From contig CM082578.2 in assembly GCA_040954595.2 (NCBI GenBank), positions 16,740,001 through 16,804,000 of the forward strand: a stretch of 64,000 bases of DNA. The letters run 5' to 3'. Below the pieces are notes generated by a model. It saw only the letters and a list, made by a program, of their open reading frames with translations, had not been told where the DNA came from and did not search any database. Origin of the DNA: Balanoglossus misakiensis. Taxonomy: Eukaryota > Hemichordata. The translations under genes were made by a program, and so were the position numbers. Of this stretch, positions 13,831 to 28,299 are shown in pieces. Numbering within the stretch: the first letter of the stretch is position 1; each line of letters opens with the position of its first letter.

Positions 13831-16800
13831 TTATGGTACTCCTGTCCCTCCTGGTGCGCCACCACTCTGCACGTCATAGTAACCGTTGAAGTTCAGTCGC
13901 AAGATGAAGTCGTCCAGATGAGGCTGGTATCCACGAGTCACAAGCTTGGTCAAAACTGAAAGATAAACAATGCATTTCGCTGGTTATATGAGTTTGCTGG
14001 GAAGACATTCTTGATTATCCTCCCTGATTGGGGTTATGAAAATGTCTGCCAATATTGGCTCTGAGCTTAAGTCACCATCTCTCAAGTCAATAGATACATT
14101 GTCATCTATCATCTCTATAATCTATCCATTTGCAATGAAATAAGCCAATAAGACATACTGATAATGTAACCAGTTATACTGCCATCATTAATATAAGAAT
14201 TCACTTTACGTCATATATATCCATCTAGACTTTATAACAGAAATGTTGATCAGCAGTGATAAAATATGCCAACACATGCACAAGCAGCAATGATGAACAG
14301 ATTTTAGAGAAATGTTTATCGCTCTGTGTCGGTCACATTTAGTGTATCCAGGGGATACATGTACCTTATGACACCTTATCGGTGAATTTCAGCGACTGAT
14401 ATTCACACAACTGAAGATTTTCTTATCACCGTCTTGAAGAATCTCATTTAACATCACTAGCAAATCTTCAGGTCACCGTATTCCAAATAGGCATCAACTT
14501 CTTTGTGTAATCCCGCCTTGGCAACTCACGAGCAGATTACTATCAAATTTACAGCATGATTTGTGTTTGCCAACGCAGATTTCTGTCACTGCACCAGAGA
14601 CCAGGACTCTAGGTGTGAGTCTTAATCCGGCACATTGCACGTAACTAATCTCAAATGACTCGTAAGAGTGATGTAATCTCATTGATGGAGTTTCATCACT
14701 CAGTTTAGGAGATCACGGCCCACAACTCTGCTTCAGGATACACATCTTAATTTTGTGGCGGCCGATTTCAAAAGTGGAGTTTATAAATCAGATGACAGCG
14801 TTTCTCCTTGACTAACAAATCATCTTTAGTTGACACCCTACCTCCAACTGACTTTAGACTCACTATTACATGCATATGAACATCATGGTTAAATGTCCTG
14901 GTTACATCGTTGACAGAAATACTTGTTCATGTTCATATTTACTCCAACCATTGCCAACATGTGAAGTGAGGACTCATGGGATGTTTTCACTTGACAGAAG
15001 AATGCTGCACAGGGTAAATTGTTGTCAGCCGGGTGAAGGTTAAGTAAAGGTCACACAAGGTCAAGTAAAAGTCACTCAAGGTCACACAAAGGTCGGGCAA
15101 TTGCCATTCACATCGTCCTACTGAAAAACATCATCAAACACAAGGGGAGATCTCAAATTTGAAGATCTGTCTCAAGAGTACAGGCCATCAAACTTACATC
15201 ACAACTCCAATAGAGCAGACAATTCAAAGGCCTTCTGAGGGACCACTACTGTCTGTCAGACCTCTGCTGCTTTCAGCATGTGTATCATATAACACCATTC
15301 ATGCTTTCAGACTTTTATTGACTGGGGAATTTGCCATTGAATGTCAGACTCATTTTCAAGCTACCACATCTCAAAAACTCTACCGATGCTTTCAGACCGG
15401 CCAGTGACTGGGAAATCCTGGAGAAAGTTCACTCGCTAATTTCAAAAGAGCGCGGCTGTCTCCGAGTTCTCTCAGATATTAAAGTCAAACCCAACAGACC
15501 CACTCCGGTTAAATTACCCTAGGGCACATCTGTTAAAAGCAGACAAGTAGTATTACTGCAGAACTCACTGAAATGTTGAAACAGAACTCTGACTGACGTA
15601 ATAAGTGAAGACTCCAAGTCTCCATCTTTTGAAGCTGTCAAAGGCATTTAGTCTGAGTGGCTGCAGCACACAATTTAATCAGAAGCCGGCGAGTTTGAGA
15701 ACAGAGTGTGTAGAGAGAGAGAGAGAGCAAGATTTCACAAACACCAGGCTGGTATGGCTTGTCCATTATAGGCTGCATCACAATGTGTGAAATTACACAT
15801 AATGCCATACATACACACATCCACACACACATATAGAGACACATCCACACACACCCACAGACCCACACATACATGTACCCACACCATACACATCAGGCCG
15901 CTCACCTTTGTAAAGAAATCCTGAGTAGTCCTTGAAAGCTCGGAAGGATTGCTTCATAGGTTCAAAGACTGGGTGAACAGCCTGCCTGCTCCTAGGATCA
16001 TAATGCCACTTGGAGGACACCAGCTGCGTTCGAAACTTGACAATCATGCACAGGATATTGGTGATTATATTGCTTACAACCTCAGCCTTCTTGTTTAGCA
16101 GAGACCTAAAAAAAGAACCACCGCACAAGTTCTCTTTTAGTGGCTGTCCATCGGCTTTGTGGGAAATAATTTGGATTTAACAGCTGTAGTTTAATGAGAT
16201 CGGCGATGCTGCAAGAATCACAATTATGAGATAGCGTAAATTTAAAAGGCTGCATCTGGTCGTAAACACAGCCCTTAGCAAACGTTTTTGAGACCATTTT
16301 TCTGACAGTCTTCTGATTTCTCTTTTAAGAGAAATCGTTTTTATGAGTGATAAAACCGATCAACTGAAAATTTGTCAGTACTGAACTCTTCAAAATCAAG
16401 TCAAGTGATTTTCAAAATAAAAAAAATTAATCCAGCTGACTTGGCAGTGCTGGAAATGAACCGCAAAAAGGAAATGAGATGGTTTAACGCACACTAAGCT
16501 GCAAAACCGCAAACTTGAATGCATTTTATCATGCGTAGCATATTGATGGCTGTGTATTCACTCGTGGAGAGAAGATCTAACATACAAAACCACAGGCCTC
16601 CATTAGGGCTCATGTGCTGTCCACGTGAAAGTGCAACAGAGACATTTTCCAGACGACTTGCCATTTTCTTAGAAAGTCGAGTAGGCAAATCCTGATGGAT
16701 TTTGTTTCCATCATGCAGAAATAACAGCTGTTCATTGAGTCATGTAAAGAGACAGGCAAAACCAGGGCTCTGCTTCATCTTCCACACATTTGAAAGTCTA

Positions 16801-19800
16801 ACACATTGTCGTCTGAGGAAGGTCAATACACTGCATGGTCACAGACTGGTGTATATTTGGGGAATTGCCAGCTTTCTCAGCCCAAACACATGAAGCTAAA
16901 CTTGACCGAGGTCCCTTTCACGCCCATTTTTTGATAGTCTGAAAAACAACCACCACACAGCACAACACATTTGCACCAAATATTATTTTAAGCAGTTGTC
17001 CTACCTGAACACAGCTTTATTGAGATATTCTGCATGGCAACGATGAAGATCATCTAAATTATGAACCTAAAGAAAAACAACAAAAAGCAATGAGTACTGA
17101 ATTGTCTAGCTCAATGTCACAAAATCATGGCCATGGGTTGATCTCAAAACTCATCACCTTTCAATAGTGAAAATGGTAATCCAGTTTTGGTGTAATAAGT
17201 GATTCACACGACTTTACTCACATTCAGTTTGAGATTTTGTCGGAACTCTTCCCAGCTGACATGGACAACTTGGTTTGCCATGTAACCTTGCAGCACGTGT
17301 ACAAAGTGCTGCATTTCATGCCTACAGTACAAGAAAACAAACTTGCACATTAACTGAACTCATCATAGGGAAAATGGTACATGTATAGATGTAGTCATGT
17401 GTTTTTAAAAATGTTTGTTGAATGTCTTCCTAATGAAAAGAGTAAACAATTAAATATTTAGAAGCAATTGCCTCCTAATATGGGAATTGCTTTGGCAATT
17501 TGGGACACAGACGTCAAGTATTGACTATGGACGTTGATAAAAACGTTGCAGGTTGACAGTGATACCAATCGCTTCTGCAAAAGGTCAGATCCATTAAATG
17601 TCAGTGGCGGCCAGATAGCAACGACTGTGTGTGCGGTTATTGCAATGTCTTGAGAGAAGATGAAACAGACAGAGAGGGAGAGAGATAAGAGAGTAGGAGA
17701 AGATGAAACCACGGAGACCACGCTAACCTGAACAGCTGTAGCTGCCGGAATTGAGATGAGCTGCCGGCATGATTCACCAGCGCTGAAATAAAATGCAAAA
17801 AAAGAAAAACAAATCAAAATTACTACAAAATTAGAATATGTCAACGCAGCCCCTTAGTCATTCCTGAATACGGAAAAAGGACAGAGTGCCATGGCATTTC
17901 AAGCATCTGGAGATGGTTTTTATCAATACATGTAAATCTAATTGGGAAATCAGGCAAGCTGGGGTAAAACGGTGCATGTGATTGAATGCCTGCTGGAGAT
18001 GAAACGTAAATTTTTGACTAAATCAGGGTCTGCTTGTATCTCAATCACATGGGTCCTCAAACGCCCCAGAGGTGTGCAGGAAATCACCGTCGGTAACACG
18101 TGTCTCTTTTACTTCACTGATGCTCATATCGCATCATCCAAACCTCATGATGCACTCAGTTAAATGCCAGTGTTTGGAGGCGGCTGTCTGACCATGCAAG
18201 TATGAAATTGATTGAAATTCTGAATTTTTTATATCATTGGTTAGCCATACCACAATAGGTAAAACACATTCTTCAGACGCACAGCATCACAACTGGGAAA
18301 GTTTCACGACGCTGCATCACTCTGATTTCATGCGCTTATTAAACAGCGCAGTGCCTGAAACTGCGCCATTAGGCGACAATGGGAATCCAAATGAGCGCAC
18401 TCACCACTTCTTTTCAGGTGGAAGTAAACGTCACGCAGAATCCAAGCTGCCCTTTTGATCTGTAGGATGAATGTGAATATCTTGTTGTATTTCATCATGC
18501 TGCTCTCTGTGATGATAATGTTCACTGGCCAGTCAACCTGCGAGAAATTAACACAAAACTCCTCAAGTATAATCAAGTATCAGATAATCAGATAAGATAG
18601 GTTACTGAGTTATTACTAGTTTTCATCTCTAAATGATTAATCTTGTTCTCGATGTATATAAGAAATATGACAGTTTTGTTTTTCAGAAATTACTCACCTT
18701 GTATCTCAATTCCAAGCAATCCAGAGCATCAATAGCTGAAAATTTAAGAAATTCAAGAAGTATTTTACAAATACAATTAGCAATATGTTAACTGATTTAA
18801 ATAAAATAACTGATCTATAGTGGAAAATAAGAATGGTGAAAAAAACCCTAAAAAACAGTTGAAGTCAGACACCACAGATGAATAAAACGATGGTGACAAT
18901 AATATAATGTATATCTATAGAGGGCACTCTTCAACATCCCAGAAAGCAGGCACATTTAGAACTTCAAGATCAAACCTGCTGTATATTAACTATCTTCAAT
19001 TTTGTTCAGTTTTATTAAACACAGTGAGAATATAGTTATAATGAATTCTTTTCTTAGACAGTTTTACCGTTAGAATTCTTTCTTCCAATCAAGGTACTCA
19101 CAGTTTCTCTTGAAAATTGGGGGCATCCATTTCAGGGCAAAACTCAGGTTTTCTGCAAACTTCATCTCACCGTAGACAGCTGCTTGTAAAGCCTTTGCCA
19201 GGATGCTGTTCAGGGAAAGAGGTGACAGCAGCTCGCCTGGTCTGCATCCTTGTGAAAGCTGCAGACAGAGAGAAAGTATAGGTCACAATCATAATGAAAT
19301 GGAGCCAAAACTGCTGATGAAAACTACTGATCCGGTCGACTCACCCTTTCAAAGAGCTGATGACACAACCTGTGACCAAATTCACCGTCCTCCAAGAACA
19401 AGAAATGCCTCAGCGCTTCAAAGTGTTGATCAATGTTCAAATCCACCATGTAAAAGTCCAGGATGCTTGCATTGACGAGGGATATCCTAAGAAAGAAAGA
19501 AAGAAAGAAAGAAAGAGAGCGAGATAAAACATGAGTCTTGGCATGTTCCAGTACAGTATTCAGTGAAATGTCCCAACCAATCTCCTCACATCCATTGTAT
19601 TTTTATTTGAAAAATAGCAGATGAGACTTACTGAGCTGAGAGGGAAGCAGTCACAGATCTTTTGAGAATGACCGGCAGACAATACAATTCAGATGCTTTG
19701 ATGTCATCATCTTCGGCCAAAGCCAGACCGTAGTCACCTAATTCTGTTGACACTGGTGTTATTCCTGCATCTGATAACAAATCCATCGATGGCAAGTCGT

Positions 19801-22800
19801 CTTTGAGAGGCAAAAAAAAAAAATAGTCATTATCAACAGTGAATATTCAAGCATGTCAGATCAAGCGCTGTACAATCCATTGACTACACACTCTCTATTA
19901 GTTACACACACAATGCTATAATGTCTTTTTTAGTACTGAATGTGACTTATTTTCCAAGTACTTACTGAGAACATCAAAGTTATCCCTCAATGGTTCAACT
20001 TGATCACCAACCCAAATTTCATGATCATGCCTAATTGCAGCAGTAGTTTCTTCACCTATTCATCAAACCAAACCAAAACAACACAGATAAGCAACATAAG
20101 ACAAAATAGATATGGGGACATTTATGTACATGTAGGTATACACTTCTGTGCTAAGGGATGGGACGTCACAGTGGACAGAACTAGCACAGATGAATTATTT
20201 GGGCTGATGAAATCATACATAAATAGTTGTGATGTTATGTCACAGCAAAATACTGATGATAAATCAAATAATGCTTACCTTTGTCTTCAGGCACACCTGG
20301 GTAAATCAATGACTTCAGCCTCAACCCTAACTCAAGCCTTTTGATTTGTGCCTTGCCGCCCCCAGCAGCTTTGGATCTGCCATATCCCGTAGATAGGGTT
20401 GGTCGACCGGCAGCTTTTTGTCTGCTGGGTTTGACAGCCGTGTCTTGGGTCTCTTGGTTGGGTGCGGGATACATCATCTGCTGTATGGAAGAGTCGGACG
20501 GATGACCAATCAGCTGGGATTTCTCCTTGACAAACACCACTGAGCTGATCGCATCAGCTGCGTCAGCGCCGCGCTTGGTGCTTCTGCCAGGCGCGTGGCC
20601 GTCGCTGTAAACGACATCATGGAACTTCTCTGGTTCTTTATCCACCTCGTCTCCATCAGCAGGTGTCTCTCTCGATTCCTCTGCCAGCTTGGCTAATTTC
20701 TCTGGTGACCTGAGAGGTAAACCCGGCAATCCAATCTGGTCTTCCTCGTCGTCACTCTCCCCGCCTGTCTGTCCCTTCTCGAGGTGTCGCAACAACTTCT
20801 TGGTTCTTTCGTACTCGGCCATCTGGGCGTGTCTGTCCGGGTACAGCACCGAGCCCAACACGGAGTCGCTGGCATGACCATGAATGTTCGGTTCAGATTT
20901 GCTGACTGGGAAACGTTTCTTGGAGTAAATTGTATCGCCGAGCACAGAATCGCTAGCATGACCGTGAACGTTGTATCTGGGCCTGTGTGTATCAGTATGG
21001 GCTACACCTGAACCAACGGTGAACTTGGAATCTGATGGATGTCCGTGAATGTTCTGAGTAGGCTTGGCGTTCTGATCAGTGTTGGAATAGCCTTCACTCG
21101 TCAAAGCTGAATCACTTGGGTGGCCATGAATGTTTGCTCTTGCTCGCATCTCCTCTGTGCTGACAGACGAGTAAATAACATCTCCTGCCACGGCATCACT
21201 CGAATGCCCATGTTTGCTAGCGATGGGTTTTCTGAAAGGTAGGCCATCTGGATGGTCTCCCCTGACAGACAGGGTCGAGTCAGATGGATGTCCGTGCAGA
21301 CTGCGTGATGGCATGCCGTCGTCATCGACGACAGAGCCACTCTTCCCTGGATACAAGATGTCCCCAGCAACCGAAGATGAAGGGTGTCGTAGGAAATCGT
21401 CTATTTGGGCTGTTCCTATATCAGCGTCTCCTGAGCCTTTGTCTCTTGACAAATCCTGTGTAGGTAGCGAAGAGCCAATCTGAATCAGGATGTCATCCAG
21501 GCCAGTGTCGGCAGACTTTTTGCTGGTTTCTTCAGCCTTCTTGTCCGTGTCCTGTTCTTTCGGTAGGAAATCAGTGATTGAGAGGTCAATCAAATTGAGA
21601 GGGGTCTCTGTCACTGTCTTCACTCCCAAACCTTTGACTGGTGGTGTCTGCCTCACCAAGGTCAGAGCATCTTCAATATTTTCATTGGCTTTACCAGTCT
21701 CCAACAGACTAATGTCTTCTAGAACAATCAGATTATCAGTAGACTTTTCACCAATGCCACTGTCTTTCAAAGTAGCACCATCCACAACCTCATTCTCGAC
21801 ACCTCTGCCCGCAGGGGTCTGCTCGCAGTTCTTTCCATCTTCGACCACATCCTGGGGTGTCTCTCCATCTGGCCCTGGCACAGAAATCTGAGTTTCAGTG
21901 CCCTGTGTTGCGTCTTCATCTGTTTTCGGTACAGAGCTCTGAGATTTAGAATCAACGGTGGTACCCGTTTCTGTGTTTCCCACAACACCTGTTGTTTTAC
22001 CCACAGCACCATCATCATCCAGTTGCTGGGTAGTCTCATGTTCCTGATGCCCACTCTGTTTCTTAGGGGTGTCTGCTTCACTAGCACTGTCAGGCTTGTC
22101 GTGATGTCTCACTATAAACGCTGGTTGCCCTGGCAATATGGCTGTTGCAGCTCTTCCATTCACAACCTGGTTCCCCAACACTTCTCTCCCACCAACGATG
22201 CCATCAGTTTCAGACTGCTCCCCAACTTGTATTCCGAGTGATTTCTCCAGAGCCTTTTTCTTCTCTTCCAGGGCAACTTTCAGATCAGCCTCTGTTTGTT
22301 GGAGGAATTTATACCTAGCGTTGTCTAGTTTTCTTCTTTTGATGTGCCACAGTGCACGTCTTTCACGTAGTGTTGCTTCTGCTGACAGCTGATCATAATA
22401 TTCAATCAGTTCCTCCCTGAAAACCAAATAAACAGATGCAAATGAGACGGTCAATGTTCATGTACAGAAGTTTCACATTAAGAAAACAGCATGGTTAAGT
22501 CATCCAAAATTCCAGTACTTATCAGACATTACTTCAGAATTACTAGTATTCCAAGAATATTTGGGTCAAGATGGTATACAAGACAAACTTAGAAGCAGAA
22601 GCCAAATCCTAATTGATTACCTTGCCTGTCTTTCCAATTCCCGTGAATGTGCCTTCTCTTCCTGTTCTCTGTCCAACAATTCTTCCACTCTCTTTTTATC
22701 TTCGTCTTTTTCTTGTTGTTCTTCTGTAGCTCTCCTCTCCAGGTATTTTTCCATTTCTTCTTTTAATTCTTTGAAGTGTCGTCTCTTCTTGGCATCAGCC

Positions 22801-25800
22801 GCTATTTTCTCGTCCCTCATTTCATCTGCATTTTCAAAATGATAATGGTTACATCAGTCACACACTTGTATTCATGGAGTAGTTTCCCATTTTTTCCTTC
22901 GTGATTTGTATTCCATATTTATAATAGTTAATGGTATTGAGCATGTCATGTTCTGGTGATATAAATCGTGCCTCTGTATAAAGACTGCCACATGAATTTC
23001 AAATGATCCCAGAAAATACATGCACTTACATGTACAGTTAATTGTTCAAGTAGATTCAAATCTGACTTGCATCAATTTTATGCTATAAGCAAAATACTTA
23101 CATTTCACTCTGACAAAGGAATGTGAATCAATGACTACATCAGAGGAATAAATTGACAGTTGATTCTGATGTTGGATCACGGGCGACTGGCATCACATTT
23201 GAAATCTCCTTTAGTGACTCACAGGCTCATATTTGCAATGCATCATCAAAGACAAGTTTGTATTCTAACCTTTAATTCTTTGCAATGCACCAGCTGCAGT
23301 TCGTTTAGCAGTCACCAGTAGCTGCTGCTTGGCAAGGTCTTCTCTGATCGCCTGCAGAGTACAGATTGAAAGTTCATTGTGTGGAAAATTAAAGAGAAAT
23401 TTAGACACACAAATAAATAAATTTAACATTTATCTTTCTTTACAAAGTACACTAGTACACCAGTAGTGGCATCTCCACAGAAACCTAACACAGTCCATTC
23501 CTGAATAATGATGACAACTCCACAAGATTTCATCAACTTGAAGATTTACCTTCTCTTCCCTTGACATCGACTTGAGTCTAGAAATCTGGTTCATCACTGT
23601 CACATAGACTCTTGTTCTCCGATGCACATGTTTGAGTTCATCCAAAGACAAAGTTATCAGCAGACGTGGAATTTGGACTTCAGAATTACACAGATGATGC
23701 TATCAATATAAAACAGAAATTAATTGCTTTCTTTTTAAATACAATGCATAAACTATATGCATCCCATAATCTTTACAATGCATGTGACACAAGTAAAAAC
23801 TCCAATACAGAAATATGGACAGTAAAAAGAATACCAAATACATGTAGCTCTTCACTCGTCTCCAAATTCTTAGTGGACTTACCTCTGGGAAGCAAAGCTT
23901 GAGTAGGTTGATAGACTTTCCAGTAATGAAGAGATCTTTGGCCAAGTCCCTGAGAAACATTGGCACACTTTCCGATGCATCTTCCACGGTCAACACAAAG
24001 CCATTAGTCCAGTAGTGTTTATCTGTAAACATAAGATATGATACATGTATGTCAAATTATAATTATGTGTCAAACATCAACTGAATGAACCACTTACAGA
24101 TATATTTTACAAGCTGAGATCTGATGCATCATTTGTTGCAACTTCAATGAGACAATGTAGTTGCCACATGTCTCTATATGCAATTGAGGTGTGTTCCAAG
24201 GTCTTAAGAGACTACCAAAATGTGTGAGACAGTATCCATCACAGTCTCTGTATCTCTGGAAAACAATTCACCATAAATAAAAATTGACTCCAATCAGTAA
24301 ATCTTTACCTCTGAAGTGCAAATATTCATCATTGACTCGGATCATAAATTCTCTGTATATATCCCTGCAGGTCCCGTCAAACACCCAGTCTTGTATAAAC
24401 CTATGTAACAAATGTGCAGATCCAAAATTATATTCATTTGTTTATGCATATGATCATTGTATCATGTTGTATGAAGAACCATGTCATTATCAGATTCTTG
24501 GCCTACTTACATGAGATATGGTCCACAGCTGACTCTGAGAAGTGACAACAGAACCATGTAGTTATCAGACTGACAACAATCCAACGCTTCCTGATAGATG
24601 TATGACAGCAACTTGATTCCGGTCGGGAATGGATCTCCGGCATCTCCCGGTGCTGTTCCTCTCCGCTGATCGCACATGCACAGGTCATACAAATATCTGT
24701 GATGAAATAGAAATAGTTTTGTACTTTAATGAAAAACAGTGGTGTAATAATCTAACTAGAATCTGATATCGATGCAACCAAATCCAAATTTCAAATTGTC
24801 TACTTTCTCACCTTAGCTGGGAAGCCCACTTCTGATACAAATTGTGCAGCAGGAAGACTGTGATATCCTTGCCTGTGGGAGCAGACAGCACAGCCGATTG
24901 GTAGAGGCGCAGATATTTCTGCAGCTCACCAGCGAACGCTTGGAATATGAGTCCAGCCGTGTAGAAAGATGATAGCGTGGGTGGTCTCGAAAAGACGTTT
25001 AGTGTCCAGTACTGAGTACCCATGGTGGCAAACTGTTGCAGGATGTGTTGAAGGCTCTCTGGGGATGTCCCCGACAGATATGTTCCAGGTTCTACAGCAA
25101 AATACTCTTGTTTCTGAGGAGAAAACATCAACAGAGAAACAACTTTTCTTTTACTCTGTATCTTTTTTTCATTTTATGAATATTGAGAAAGTTCAAGGTT
25201 GCCAAGTCTCTATATGTGCAAGTACAAAACGTACAAAACAGACATAACCCACCTTGTCAAAGTGAAATGTCTGTGATGACACACCAATCATCACATTCAG
25301 GACATCCTTGATCAAATCTCGTTGGCTGATTTGATTTAGAGGTTGCAAACTCAGCTTTGGTTCCATATGGGCTATTTCTTTGAGTCGCAGCTGGTACAAT
25401 GCATCAAAGACCTCAGTGCCAGCTTCTGTCAGGTAAGGGCGTTCCAACGGCTTGGCAGTTCTGAAAGATGATGGAGTGGCTGATTATAACGTATGTATGT
25501 AAACTTCAGGGCTCATCTCAGATAATCCAAGACTTTCTGGGATTTTTCCTAGAATGTAGTTAACCATAGTATAAACAGTACTTCCAGACTTACTTCCCAA
25601 TGGTTTCCCAGGTGTGATTTCTGTTAGGTTTGTAATGCAGTGCAGCTTGCCAGATATCATCTGTCTCTGTCACTTCAACAGGAGTTGATGAGCTGTATGT
25701 ACTCTCATGGAATCCTTCATCGTCTTCAGCATACTGTCAAGTACCACAACAGAAGTTACACATGTACAATTACCACACCATCAAAAGCGAAGAGTTCAAC

Positions 25801-27895
25801 AAAATGAATAAATGTATACATAAAAGATATGATATGGATCAGTGGATGTATAACTGACGCTATTACCTCGACTGATGAGGGTTTTGGCACTTGCAATCCC
25901 AAACTTGGCGTCTCCACATGATCTGGTAAATCTGGAAGATCCAACTTGACGTCCAGGGTAGATACTGTGGAATGTGTCAGTCCGCTGAATAAACTGCTGC
26001 GACCGGAATCGTTGCTGGAACTTCTTGTCAAATTCTGTTTTTCAAACATAAATTATTGAAGTAAGTTCTGATAAAGTATGAGGATATGATGGCAGTGCAT
26101 GCCTGTCATGTCTGTTGTATTGGAATGAGTAAAACAAAAATTAATTGCAGAAGTTACAAACAGATCTTGCACTTGTGCACATTCCACAAATACAGAAATG
26201 AGTTCAGTGAAGGACTGGTGTATAGTTTATATAATATACTTACTGCTACATTGAAAATTCCATTACCAAGGAGATCTTGACCAGGTATAACGTCAAATAT
26301 CTGAAAAATTATTCAAGAAAAGTTGGCATAGTCAATTCAAATTTATTTGATTATAAATTCTGCGTGTTACAAAACACAAATAATGACTGTCCATTCAGGT
26401 TACTGCATCTCCTGTTGGGATGTGAGTCTCCCCAAAATGGGCTGCTTCCTCAGACTTTAACCTCAGAAGAGAAATCATTTTTGGGTAACTCACTTCCTTG
26501 AGTAGAGAGTTGTACGATAATGACCAGTCAACATACAGTATTGCAAATCAGACTGGTTTTGCCTCCACACTGTCACTCACCTTGCTAGATTCAGAGATGT
26601 TGGCCGATGACCTAGGCAATTCACTGGAAGCACCACTGAATAAATCCCTGCCAGAGACCAAAATTATTTAATTAAAATTAGTTTTCAGTTGTAGCTCACA
26701 GACAGACCATACATGTCTTGGCAGAAGTCCAATAAAGCCACTGGCTACACTGACATGTATTCATTACAAATGTAGCCATGAAAAAAATGCATGGCAACTC
26801 TGGTAGGGTGGTATGCCATATTTAATTAAAAATATATTTTGTAGATGAATGCAAAATCATTCCAATATGAGAACGTCTGTCTTGTTCAAAGCTTGGTCCT
26901 TTCCATCACTAACATGCAGTAGATGACATACATGTATGTGTGATTCAACTTACTTGGGTATCACTTACCTTGGATAGTAAATGTATTCTGAATTATCTGG
27001 TTTGAACACTGCCCTACATTCACCAAAATACAACGGACCTGTGGGGACCACTTCAAATGTGTCCTTGGAGAAGAAAAGAAAATACAACAAGGCATGAGAG
27101 ATACACCATATTTACATATGTACTGTGTACTCTCATATAATCATCAGTTTTAGTGGTTTTGTGGCAGAATCATTAAAACTACTGATGGAATTCCAAGGAA
27201 GCCACATAGTGGTAGAGTTGACGGACACTTACTTTGAGAGTTTTAGTTCTGATTGGCAGTATCATAGGATTATGTCCAACAGGATGAGTTGGTTTCTTGG
27301 CGTCCAGATTTGACAGGCACAGCAGGAACTCCAGTACAGGATCAAGATCTGTGGCTTCATTGTCTGAAAGATACAAAATGCAAATGATCAATCTGCATCT
27401 ACCCGCCATCAGGATGGAGTGAAAAATTGAATGAAACTTGGCTGAGGCTTGTGCTGCAAAGTTAGGAATTCTGTGCAGCAACACCTCAGGATACGGTGAC
27501 GAAAAGTAGAAGGAACAGCAATGTGGCTGTGTAAATTTCGTAAAACTAAGAAATTGACTATTGTGAATCAACTTACCTTGGTCATTCTTCGGTAGACTGT
27601 CAACTAAATCTTCCAGCTTATCTGCATCGTCAAACTGTCTCCTTCCTCTCAGTTCATACGCAACCACATAAAATCTCTCTCTTACGTCAAGGATGCTTCC
27701 ATCATCATGAGTCTTGGATGCAGCAGTAGAATGCGGTCCCCTTTGTTGTCTGAACAGTGTGTTGTGTAGTGTTCTTTTGAGTCGAGATAAGACATCTTGC
27801 TTGTCTAATTTCCGCTGTACGATGCGTGGCTTGCAGATGTCTTCATTAATATGTTTCTCACACAATTTATTAAATAAATCTGTTATGCCATCCAT
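13831..27895 (-). CDS. TUBGCP6: Gamma-tubulin complex component 6 (27 coding exons)
   Basis: GCP6 is a low-copy subunit of the gamma-tubulin ring complex, which nucleates microtubules at centrosomes. Coding exons in transcription order: 27895-27577, 27363-27233, 27063-26969, 26647-26581, 26300-26244, 26034-25867, 25733-25594, 25460-25253, 25113-24812, 24696-24511, 24400-24309, 24022-23883, 23699-23550, 23351-23270, 22825-22621, 22416-20279, 20055-19966, 19800-19632, 19486-19345, 19258-19102, 18735-18698, 18537-18405, 17782-17728, 17321-17222, 17066-17005, 16105-15906, 13955-13831. All have AG/GT borders and matching phases. The total is 5751 nt or 1916 residues (human about 1819, from memory). 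Domain order: GRIP1 at about 325-685, a charged coiled coil at about 690-850, an acidic spacer with HGHxSDS repeats (about 1120-1300), and GRIP2 at about 1525-1916, including the HEMQHFV and GYQPHLDDF signatures. The start is the ATG at 27895; a GTG two codons upstream is unlikely. A non-coding exon precedes it: the donor side ends at 28898 and the acceptor exon begins at 27920. Confidence 0.95.
15048..15095 (+). repeat. Cluster of AGGTCA half-sites in a TUBGCP6 intron
   Basis: AGGTCA occurs at 15048-15053, 15058-15063 and 15079-15084, with AGGTCG at 15090-15095 and a variant AAGTCA between. The first two copies form a direct repeat with a 4-base spacer. It lies in the last intron of TUBGCP6 (13956-15905). 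It may be a degenerate tandem repeat or a nuclear-receptor element; the sequence cannot decide. Confidence 0.4.
15711..15727. repeat. (GA)n microsatellite
   Basis: This is a short GA tract in the last TUBGCP6 intron, a little left of the exon at 15906-16105. About 90 bases to the right (15812-15875) is a CACA/CCCACA-rich low-complexity stretch. Confidence 0.8.
19491..19516. repeat. (AAAG)n tetranucleotide repeat
   Basis: About six AAAG units start within ten bases of the acceptor of the TUBGCP6 exon that begins at 19486. On the transcribed strand this is a CTTT tract that doubles as the polypyrimidine tract of that acceptor, so its length may affect splicing. Confidence 0.8.
20849..21386 (-). 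repeat. TUBGCP6: Coding HGHxSDS repeats, 27-28 residue period, in TUBGCP6
   Basis: Within the 2138-nt central exon, HGH[P/S/A]SD[S/A] occurs six times, preceded by one degenerate copy (HPSSS) and followed much later by another (GHPSDSS, near 20500). Spacing between successive HxSDS cores is 32, 28, 28, 27, 27 and 28 residues. Several copies continue into a [VL]-G-D-x-[IL]-Y-x ending. Human GCP6 has a comparable array of roughly 27-residue units with an HGHVSDAS core (from memory). This shows the array predates vertebrates if the host is an invertebrate. Confidence 0.9.
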
Positions 27896-28299
27896 TGTCA
27901 CATCTGCTCTCTGTTTCTGTCTGTGGAGGACAAAGGCTCCATGTAAGTGAAATCTCCAGTCAATTTTTTTTCAAACTTGACAGAAAACTGATAGTGCAAG
28001 AGCAGTCAACTTCATGATTCTGTTAATTTACATAATATTGTGACCAATCATGTCATTAGAATCTTGTACCAGTAGTAATAGTATTTTCAACTTTTGCCAA
28101 TATCTTAACTACTTTTGTATGTGTGTGTCTGTGTCCAATATTTTCTTGTTCTACTCCATACAACATGACATGCCCAGTCTTTTGCTTGTCATCAGTGTAT
28201 ATACATATAATAATTATGTGTTACCAGTAAAATGCTGATGTCAATAACATTATGATTACATTTTACACATATGAATGGTTTGAAGACATGCTTGACAGC

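Noticed and set aside
17458-17844. 128-codon minus-strand open frame
   Set aside because: Only 55 bases of it (17728-17782) are a TUBGCP6 exon with correct splice sites and phase; the rest is intron read-through.
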